DNA of 21,286 nucleotides from Chloroflexota bacterium (lineage in GTDB: Bacteria; Chloroflexota; Dehalococcoidia; DSTF01; JACRBR01), in contig JACRBR010000063.1 in the NCBI GenBank assembly GCA_016213125.1, positions 1-21,286 on the forward strand, in the 5' to 3' direction. The notes below the pieces were generated by a model that did no database searches, had not been told where the DNA came from, and saw only the letters and a program-made list of their open reading frames with translations. This document shows, piece after piece, positions 15,741-21,286 of this stretch. How positions within the stretch are numbered: position 1 is the first letter of the stretch; each line of letters opens with the position of its first letter. Made by a program: the position numbers and the translations under genes.

Positions 15741-16762
15741 CCGCCGGGCAGGCTCGCATCCCGGTCCGCGACGCTTTCCAGCGGCCTCTTCGCGACCTGC
15801 GGGTGTCCGTCACCGACCGGTGCAACTTTCGCTGCCAGTACTGCATGCCCGCCGGTTCCGACGCATGCGCGCCTTACCTTGGCCGAAACGACATCCTGGC
15901 GTTCGAGGAGATCGCGAGGCTTGTCCGCACCTTCGCGCGGCTTGGCGTGGAGAAGGTGCGTTTAACAGGCGGCGAGCCGCTCCTTCGCAACGGCCTGCCG
16001 GACCTCATCACAATGTTGTCGGATGGTCCCGCGCTGGATATCGCGCTGACAACGAATGGCTCCCTGCTGGCATTGCTGGCGGAGAAGTTGAAGCGCGCCG
16101 GACTGCAGCGGGTCACCGTGAGCCTGGACTCGCTCGATGAGCGGACGTTCCAGGCGATGAACGGCGCCTCCTTCCCGGTCGGGAGGGTGCTGGAAGGCAT
16201 CGCCGCCGCCGCGGAGGCGGGCCTCGCACCAATCAAGATCAATACCGTCGTGATTCGCGGGGTAAACGACGGGTCCGTCGTCGAGCTGGCGCGGTGGTTC
16301 AAGGGGACGCGGCAGATCGTGCGGTTCATTGAGTACATGGACGCCGGGAACGTAGCATGCTGGAGCCCCGCTGCCGTGGTACCGGGGGCCGAAATCGTGC
16401 GGATGATCGGCGCGGAACTACCACTGGAGCCGGCCGAGGCAAACTACCGGGGCGAGGTCGCGCAGCGGTGGCGCTACGCCGATGGCGAGGGTGAGATCGG
16501 CGTCATTACTTCGGTGAGCCAGGCATTCTGCGGCGACTGCACACGCGGGCGGCTCTCAGCGGACGGCGTACTGTACACATGCCTCTTCTCGCATCGCGGC
16601 CTGGACCTGGGACGGGCCATGCGATCGGGCGCGAACGACGCGGAGCTGGAAGCGCTGATCTGCGGCGCCTGGAGCGCACGGACGGATCGCTACTCTGAAC
16701 TACGGTCCAGGATGGGCGCGAAGCACGAGCCGCGGATCGAGATGTCCTACATCGGCGGCTGA
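15737..16762 (+). CDS. moaA: GTP 3',8-cyclase (molybdenum cofactor biosynthesis protein A)
   Basis: A 341-residue radical-SAM enzyme that makes the first intermediate of molybdopterin from GTP. I choose the GTG at 15737, in a GTGA overlap with the upstream stop; the frame is open further upstream but that part is shadow sequence. The radical-SAM cluster motif CNFRCQYC gives C29, C33 and C36. The second iron-sulfur site is C265, C268 and C282 (CGDC then 13 residues then CLF), with the conserved RGRLSADG between. The chain ends in Gly-Gly, the tail needed for activity in known MoaA. All key residues are present. No other molybdenum-cofactor gene is in the window, and its place at the end of a CoA-transferase operon is unusual. 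Confidence 0.96.
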   Translation: MTAGQARIPVRDAFQRPLRDLRVSVTDRCNFRCQYCMPAGSDACAPYLGRNDILAFEEIARLVRTFARLGVEKVRLTGGEPLLRNGLPDLITMLSDGPALDIALTTNGSLLALLAEKLKRAGLQRVTVSLDSLDERTFQAMNGASFPVGRVLEGIAAAAEAGLAPIKINTVVIRGVNDGSVVELARWFKGTRQIVRFIEYMDAGNVACWSPAAVVPGAEIVRMIGAELPLEPAEANYRGEVAQRWRYADGEGEIGVITSVSQAFCGDCTRGRLSADGVLYTCLFSHRGLDLGRAMRSGANDAELEALICGAWSARTDRYSELRSRMGAKHEPRIEMSYIGG

Positions 16763-16812
16763 GCCTTGCCTCATACGCCTTGCAGGTTTCCGGAACAAGT
16801 CGTTGCACACGG

Positions 16813-16827
16813 TCTGTCATCGACAGA
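16813..16827 (+). terminator. Possible weak terminator after moaA
   Basis: TCTGTC-ATC-GACAGA makes a 6-bp stem with a three-base loop, about 50 bases after the moaA stop, followed shortly by GCGTTCTTCT. The stem is short and the T-tract is interrupted, so this is tentative. Confidence 0.35.
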
Positions 16828-16836
16828 GCGTTCTTC

Positions 16837-16866
16837 TCGAACCTGAACGCGTCGAACCTGAACGCG
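16837..16866. repeat. Two tandem copies of a 15-bp unit
   Basis: TCGAACCTGAACGCG occurs twice without a gap (16837-16851 and 16852-16866), running into the hairpin that starts at 16864. It lies between moaA and the second acyl-CoA dehydrogenase gene, which converge here. Confidence 0.7.
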
Positions 16867-16884
16867 CGGGCTGAAAGCCCGCGC
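16864..16884. repeat. GC-rich palindrome between convergent genes
   Basis: GCGCGGGCT-GAA-AGCCCGCGC is a perfect 9-bp stem with a three-base loop. It sits about 33 bases past the stop of the leftward dehydrogenase gene and 100 bases past moaA, so it can act as a two-way terminator. It resembles dispersed REP-like palindromes with a GGGCTxAAAGCCC centre that are common in GC-rich genomes, and partly matches the hairpin at 9754-9773. Confidence 0.55.
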
Positions 16885-16916
16885 TGCGAGGACGGAGGAG
16901 CTTTCTCAGCGCGCTG

Positions 16917-18158
16917 CTAGAGGCGGTCGATCATCTGGCGCGCGGCTGCGAGCGCGAGCACGTCGTTCGAGCCGTCCTCGATCAGCGACGCGCGCGCGTC
17001 ACGGAAGAGCTTCTCAACGAGGAACTCCTTGGCGAGCCCGTATCCGCCGTGCAGCTGGATCGCGTCGTTGGCCACATCCAGCGCCGCCTGCGTGCAGTAC
17101 ACCTTGGAGACGATCGACAGGTAGGTGGCCGGCGGAAAGGTCCCCGAGTTGTAGGCGAGGGCCGCGCGCGAAAGCTGGCGCGCCGTTTCCACCTTCGTGT
17201 ACATGTCGAACAGCTTCTTCTGGACGAGCTGGTGTTCGGCGATGGCCTTGCCGCCCTGGATGCGGCTGCGCGCGTAGTTCAGCCCTTCTTCGAAGGCGGC
17301 TCGCGCCACGCCGGTAAAGGTGGCGCCCATGAAGGCGTTGGCTCCGGCGAGGGTCATGTCGATGGCGATCGGATACGCCTCCGGCTCGACGAGAAGGTAG
17401 TCCTTCGGGATGCGCACCTCGTCGAAGAAGATCTCGCCCTGATTCAGGGCGCGCTGGCCGAGCTTGTTCAGCGGTTTTCCTCGCGTCACACCCGGCAGGT
17501 CGAGCGGGATGAGAGCGACGCCGCCGCCGGCCATACCGCGGTCGCGTTCGACCCCGAGAAACGCCAGCGCGTGCGTCGCGATGGTCCCGTTGGAAACCCA
17601 CGCCGACTTCTGTCCGCTGATGATCCACTCGTCGCCATCCGCGCGGGCTGAAACGCCCCACCAGATCTTCGGATCGCGATAGAACTCCGTGCCGACGACG
17701 AGCGTGTCGGAGCCGTGGCCCGGCTCGGTAATCGCCCAGCACCCGATGAACTCGCCGCGCCGGTCCTCCATGAAGGGACGTACGACGTCGTTCATGAGAC
17801 GAGGCCGCTCCTGGGCGCGACTAGCGGCAAAGCTGAACGGGAAGGAAGTGACACCCAGCGCGATCGCGAAGTCGGCGCTTCCCCAGCCCATCTCCTCGGA
17901 GATGATGTGACCACCCAGCGGTCCTGCCTCGATCCCGCCCAATTCGGGCGGAAGGCTACGGGTGTGGAAGCCCTGCTCGTAGGCCAGGCGGAACACGTCC
18001 CACAGGGGCGACCCTTTCGCGATTACGGACTCCGGATCCTTTTCGTCCAGCTCGCGGCTGACGGGACGAAGGACCTCGGCGGCAAATCGATGGACCTCGC
18101 TCTTCAGGCGGGCAAGGTCGGGCGAGAGGTTCTTGTCGAGTTCGACGTACGGATCCAT
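16917..18158 (-). CDS. Acyl-CoA dehydrogenase, paralogue of the 9854-11077 gene
   Basis: A 413-residue FAD-dependent acyl-CoA dehydrogenase. The ATG at 18158 follows aaggag closely; the open frame upstream to 18251 looks non-coding. CWAITEPGHGSD (140-151), SGQKSAWVSNG (181-191) and the block RGKPLNKLGQRALNQGEIFF (from about 227) are almost the same as in the first dehydrogenase, so the two are clear paralogues. The probable catalytic base is E394 in SLIEDGSNDVLAL. The N-terminal helices and the 152-170 loop (with a TEFYRDPKIWWG insertion) differ, which suggests a different acyl substrate. It is transcribed alone, leftward, with a 12-bp palindrome just upstream of its start. Confidence 0.93.
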   Translation of the reverse strand: MDPYVELDKNLSPDLARLKSEVHRFAAEVLRPVSRELDEKDPESVIAKGSPLWDVFRLAYEQGFHTRSLPPELGGIEAGPLGGHIISEEMGWGSADFAIALGVTSFPFSFAASRAQERPRLMNDVVRPFMEDRRGEFIGCWAITEPGHGSDTLVVGTEFYRDPKIWWGVSARADGDEWIISGQKSAWVSNGTIATHALAFLGVERDRGMAGGGVALIPLDLPGVTRGKPLNKLGQRALNQGEIFFDEVRIPKDYLLVEPEAYPIAIDMTLAGANAFMGATFTGVARAAFEEGLNYARSRIQGGKAIAEHQLVQKKLFDMYTKVETARQLSRAALAYNSGTFPPATYLSIVSKVYCTQAALDVANDAIQLHGGYGLAKEFLVEKLFRDARASLIEDGSNDVLALAAARQMIDRL

Positions 18159-18184
18159 GATCGACTCCTTCCGGGCCGGTGGGG

Positions 18185-18196
18185 GTTGTCGACAAC
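18185..18196. promoter_or_regulatory. Perfect 12-bp palindrome, candidate operator for the second dehydrogenase gene
   Basis: GTTGTCGACAAC lies 27 bases before the dehydrogenase ATG, inside the expected promoter or leader, and at the edge of the divergent gap shared with the cysteine-rich gene. The symmetry and position suit a TetR- or other dimeric-repressor site. I see no second copy in the other intergenic regions of this window. Confidence 0.4.
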
Positions 18197-18373
18197 GTAC
18201 GCCGATGCCGAAGGCGGGCACAGTTCCGAACGTACCGGCGGCACGGGCCATATGACCCGGCCTTCACCAGCGGCGGCTCAACTCCACTATCGCTGGCGCA
18301 CGATCCGGGGTCGAACGGCCGCAATCGGGGGGCCTGGTGTCCCTTGGAATCGTCAAGTGGCAGGCCTACCTTG

Positions 18374-18940
18374 ATGCACCAGGATCGGGCGGCCATGCAC
18401 GCCGACGGACACGAGGACATGAACATCGCGCCGGAGCCAGGCTCGGGGGCCAACTGGGTCGAGGACCTGATGCGCAGCTTCCGCGACAAGCTCGTAGGCG
18501 GCCTGTACGCGGGCATCTACGGGCTGGAGCCGGAGCCGCTGCAGCGGGTCATGGACGCGCAGGCCGAGGTCTGTGTAAGCGCCTTCCTCGCTCTCAGCGA
18601 CATTCCGGCCGAGCTCACACTCGAGGAGTTCCTGGACCGGATGAAGATCGCGGGGCCTAGCCGGGTGGTCATCGAGCGGACCGGGGAGGACGAGTTCCTC
18701 TGGAGGGAGCTGCACGCCGGGGAATGCGTATGTCCGTTCGTCCGGCAGGAGGTGATCCCGCTGGATCCGAAGCTGTGCCTCTGCGGCGCGACCTGGGTGC
18801 GGCTGTTGATCGAGCGGCATGCACACCGGCGGGCCGACGTGGAACTGCAGTGCTCCGTCGCGACCGGGAGCGATGACTGCGTGTACAGGGTCGTCCTGCA
18901 TGAGCCTCTGGACGGCACACACGCGGTTGGCCCTGCCTGA
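18374..18940 (+). CDS. Small cysteine-rich protein, unknown function
   Basis: A 188-residue protein that I do not recognise with confidence. It has no signal peptide or membrane helix. Seven Cys residues are present, six of them in the last 75 residues: C118 and C120 (HAGECVCPF), C135 and C137 (KLCLCGATW), C160 and C169 (LQCSVATGSDDCVYRVV). The final strand pattern, Cys-x8-Cys then a beta strand, recalls V4R or methanogen-output-type sensory domains and ATC-hydrolase-like proteins; this is only a resemblance. The Cys layout could bind zinc or an iron-sulfur cluster. ATG codons at 18374, 18395 and 18419 are all possible starts and none has a good ribosome-binding site. The downstream neighbour, a receiver protein, converges 14 bp away. 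Confidence 0.6.
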   Translation: MHQDRAAMHADGHEDMNIAPEPGSGANWVEDLMRSFRDKLVGGLYAGIYGLEPEPLQRVMDAQAEVCVSAFLALSDIPAELTLEEFLDRMKIAGPSRVVIERTGEDEFLWRELHAGECVCPFVRQEVIPLDPKLCLCGATWVRLLIERHAHRRADVELQCSVATGSDDCVYRVVLHEPLDGTHAVGPA

Positions 18941-18954
18941 CTGTTCGGAAAGCG

Positions 18955-19362
18955 CTACGCCTGGTTGCAGACCGTGTCGATGTGGCGGCGCAAGTCGTCG
19001 ACCCCGATGTGCTTCAAGTGGATGGCAGCGACGCCCGCCTCCCGGGCACGCGCGCGCTCCTCGCTGGTGAGATACGAGCAAAGGACGATGACAGGTGCGC
19101 GCTCCGCCAGGCGGGCTGAAAGCGCTGCGTCGAACGGAATGCCTGGCGAAAGGTCCAGGAGAATGACGTCGACGCCGGCACGCGTCGCCTCCGCGGCGGC
19201 GGCCGCCGGCGATGCCGTTTGGACGCTGAGCGCGCCGCGCCGCTCGAGAATGCGGGCCAGCAGACCTCCGGTCCCTTCATCGTGTGTGACGAGCAGGGCC
19301 CGAAGGTGAAAGCGGGAATGTTCGAGAGTGGTGAGACGCGCTTCCACGCCTCCATTCGACAC
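18955..19362 (-). CDS. Stand-alone response-regulator receiver protein
   Basis: A 135-residue single-domain receiver. The acidic pocket is D28-E29 (LVTHDEG), the phosphoacceptor is D70 (VILLDLSP), the switch Ser is S96 (VIVLCSYLTSEE) and the conserved Lys is K117 (AIHLKHIG), so it should be phosphorylatable. There is no output domain. It starts with GTG at 19362 and has no strong ribosome-binding site. It follows the LuxR-type regulator gene by 49 bp on the same strand, so it could be a second phosphate acceptor for the same kinase. The acidic pocket has one His before the D-E pair in place of the commoner third acid. Confidence 0.75.
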   Translation of the reverse strand: MSNGGVEARLTTLEHSRFHLRALLVTHDEGTGGLLARILERRGALSVQTASPAAAAAEATRAGVDVILLDLSPGIPFDAALSARLAERAPVIVLCSYLTSEERARAREAGVAAIHLKHIGVDDLRRHIDTVCNQA

Positions 19363-19411
19363 GCAGCAAGCGCGATCTTGTAGTGCTCAGCGGCCCATCC
19401 TGTACGGCCCT

Positions 19412-20092
19412 TTAGCCCTCAGAGTCCCAGCGCGTTCTGTCAGGGACGACAGGGGCCGAATGCCGGGCCATGAACGCCGCGGCCTCAGACCTGCGCCGGA
19501 AGCTCATCTTGCCGAGGATACTGCTGACGTAGTTCTTCACGGTCTTGGGGCTGAGCCGCAACTCCCGCGCGATCTCCTTGTTGGTCTTCCCGTAGGCGAT
19601 GAGGCCAAGGATGCGCTGCTCCTGCCCGGTGAGCTGCGCCAGTTCGTGGTCCTCCTGGGGCGCGCCGGTGCGAAGGCACTCCAGCACCTTGCTGGTCACG
19701 GCGGAGTCCAACAGGGATTCGCCACGCGCGACGGCGGCGATCGCCTCAATCAGCGTCTGGCGGCGGGTCTGCTTCAGCAGGTAGCCGGAGGCGCCCGCGA
19801 GGATGGAGGCGAACACGGCGTCCTCGTCCGGATAGGAGGTCAGCATCATAACCTTGATTGCGCTGTTTTCAGCGCGGATCTCCCTGCAGGCCTCGATTCC
19901 ACTGCCATCACCGAGCCGAACGTCCATGACGATGACGTCCGGGGAGGTGCGTTTAGCCTCGGCGATGGCCGACTGGGCGGAGTGGCCCTCTCCTACGAGA
20001 CACATGGATGGTTCACGGTGGACGAGCGCGCGAAGTCCCTCTCGCACGATTTCGTGATCATCGACGATCATCACGCGGATTTGCTGTGACAC
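19412..20092 (-). CDS. NarL/LuxR-family response regulator, DevR (DosR)-like
   Basis: A 226-residue two-domain DNA-binding regulator. The receiver has D11-D12, phosphoacceptor D57 (VMDVRLGDG), T85 (MLTSYPDE) and K107 (YLLKQ). A linker leads to a LuxR-type helix-turn-helix (about residues 152-212) with LTGQEQRILGLIAYGKTNKEIA and the recognition helix LSPKTVKNYVSSILGKM. The segments LTSYPDEDAVFASILAGASGY and TVKNYVSSILGKM are close to those of mycobacterial DevR, which controls the hypoxia/dormancy regulon; equivalent targets here are not known. Its ATG lies inside the end of the histidine-kinase gene (22-bp overlap), so the two are coupled. Confidence 0.92.
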   Translation of the reverse strand: MSQQIRVMIVDDHEIVREGLRALVHREPSMCLVGEGHSAQSAIAEAKRTSPDVIVMDVRLGDGSGIEACREIRAENSAIKVMMLTSYPDEDAVFASILAGASGYLLKQTRRQTLIEAIAAVARGESLLDSAVTSKVLECLRTGAPQEDHELAQLTGQEQRILGLIAYGKTNKEIARELRLSPKTVKNYVSSILGKMSFRRRSEAAAFMARHSAPVVPDRTRWDSEG

Positions 20093-21286
20093 GCGTCCCT
20101 CCTTCCACCGATGCGGATCGAGGTTCCGGCTCCGGGCGAACTCTCGATCTTGAGTGTCGCGTCGATCGTTCGGGCGCGATCCGCGATGTTACCGAGGCCG
20201 CGATGGCCTACGCCGCGGCGGGTGTTCATCTCGAACCCGCGGCCGTTGTCCGTTACGGTGAGCGCGTAGGCCTCGCCGTCGCCAATCAGCTCCACGGCCG
20301 CCCTCGAGGCGCGCGCATGCTTGGACACGTTGGCCAGGGCCTCCTGGACGATGTGGAACAGATTCTCCGCCAGCTCGTCCGGGAGGGAGGCGGCGTCCAC
20401 CTGCTCGATCTTCACCTCGATGTCCACGAGCGAGTTGATCTGCACTTCGCGGGCCAGATCGAACAACGCCTCCTCCAGGTTCTTGGACGAGAATGCCGCC
20501 GGGCGGAGGTGGAAGATGTAGCAGCGAATGTCCCGGATGACCTGGTTCAGGTCGTTGACGGCCTTGTCCAGCCGTCGGGACACGAATTCGGGCTCTTCCG
20601 AGACGACGTCCGCGCACTCCTCCAGGCTCAGGCCCACGCCGTACAGGGCCTGGATGACACCGTCGTGCAGATCCATGCCGATTCGCTCGCGCTCCTCGAG
20701 GATGGCGAGATCCTGGGACTGCTGGAGCAGGCGAGCGTTCTCGATGGATGCCGCCGCCTGGGCCGCGAGAAGGGTCACGAGCTCCTCGTCCTCGTGGGTG
20801 AACTCCGCCGCGCCCTGCTTCTCCGTCAGGTACAGGCGCCCGACGATCTCGCGCCGGTAGACCACGGGGACGCCGAGCAGACTGCGCATCCTGGGGTGGC
20901 CGGGCGGGAATCCGGCGGACCGGGGGTCGCTGGTGAGGTCGCGAAGCCGGACGACGGTACCTTCGTGGATGATGCCGAGCAGTCCACGGCCGGTCGGCAG
21001 AGCACCCATGCGATCCCGCTCCTCCTTGCTTATCCCTGAGGTGATGAATAGCTCGATAGCGCCTCCGCCGGCGGCGATGGCGAGTGCGGCGTACCGCGCG
21101 TTCGTGATCGCGCGCGCCAGGTCCACGAACCGCTGCAGCAGGGGTTCCAGCGTCATGTCGGACGCCAACGAGACGCTCGCGGTCTGGACGGCGGCGATCT
21201 GCTGATTGCGCTCGAGCAGGCGCCGCTGGATGCGGCCGAGGATCCCAAACACGATCACGGAGAAGATCGCAGCACCAACGATCACA
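20071..21286 (-). CDS. Sensor histidine kinase with GAF domain, DevS-like (5' end cut by window edge)
   Basis: The C-terminal 404 or so residues of a membrane-linked sensor kinase; the frame is open to the right edge, so the true start may lie outside. Counting from the codon at 21285, there is a membrane helix (about 2-18), a GAF domain (about 45-185), a HisKA_3 dimerisation helix with the phosphoacceptor H207 (MDLHDGVIQALYGVGLSLEE), and an HATPase domain with N319 (EALANVSKHA), DNGRG (346-350) and GLGNIADRA (363-371). The GAF motifs TGRGLLGIIHEG and GFPPGHPRMRSLLGVPV resemble those of mycobacterial DevS/DosT. By my recollection, DevS has its proximal haem His in the HPPMHTFLG stretch; here the residue is R134. 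Its partner is the overlapping DevR-like gene. Confidence 0.92.
   Translation of the reverse strand, partial: VIVGAAIFSVIVFGILGRIQRRLLERNQQIAAVQTASVSLASDMTLEPLLQRFVDLARAITNARYAALAIAAGGGAIELFITSGISKEERDRMGALPTGRGLLGIIHEGTVVRLRDLTSDPRSAGFPPGHPRMRSLLGVPVVYRREIVGRLYLTEKQGAAEFTHEDEELVTLLAAQAAASIENARLLQQSQDLAILEERERIGMDLHDGVIQALYGVGLSLEECADVVSEEPEFVSRRLDKAVNDLNQVIRDIRCYIFHLRPAAFSSKNLEEALFDLAREVQINSLVDIEVKIEQVDAASLPDELAENLFHIVQEALANVSKHARASRAAVELIGDGEAYALTVTDNGRGFEMNTRRGVGHRGLGNIADRARTIDATLKIESSPGAGTSIRIGGRRDACHSKSA

Overview
The window is GC-rich with standard codon use (TGA is a stop), tightly packed, and full of four-base ATGA/GTGA gene overlaps. A DUF4012 protein, Thr/Pro-rich surface linkers, a DevRS-like two-component pair and several acyl-CoA enzymes together suggest a Chloroflexota bacterium (Dehalococcoidia-like or a relative) or, less likely, an actinobacterial-type lineage. 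This is inferred from gene content only. I see no rRNA, tRNA, CRISPR array, transposase or integrase.

Layout. (1) 1-4909, minus strand: an envelope/exopolysaccharide block. In transcription order it holds a membrane protein with a degenerate GGDEF domain, a fused Wzz/BY-kinase chain-length regulator, a small LPxTG-like anchored surface protein, and a DUF4012 protein cut by the left edge. (2) 5243-8012, plus strand: an exported protein with three cupredoxin domains, then an MFS transporter 7 bp later. (3) 8028-12660, minus strand: a DUF35 zinc-ribbon/OB protein, an SCP2-type thiolase (4-bp overlap), an acyl-CoA dehydrogenase, and a B12-dependent acyl-CoA mutase large subunit without its cobalamin-binding domain. 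(4) 13040-16762, plus strand: a nitroreductase-family protein, class I CoA-transferase subunits A and B, and moaA, each start overlapping the previous stop by 4 bp. (5) 16917-18158, minus strand: a second, paralogous acyl-CoA dehydrogenase. (6) 18374-18940, plus strand: a cysteine-rich protein of unknown role. (7) 18955-21286, minus strand: a DevS-like GAF histidine kinase (cut by the right edge), a DevR-like LuxR response regulator, and a stand-alone receiver protein.

How they may work together. Regions 3-5 look like one catabolic island for a branched or cyclic carboxylic acid: CoA activation by the transferase, two dehydrogenations, thiolytic cleavage by the thiolase/DUF35 pair, and carbon-skeleton rearrangement by the mutase. 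The mutase has Phe and Gln where methylmalonyl-CoA mutase has Tyr89 and Arg207, which points to an isobutyryl-CoA-type substrate. The substrate of the whole island is unknown. The envelope block and the copper/MFS pair appear to be separate units.
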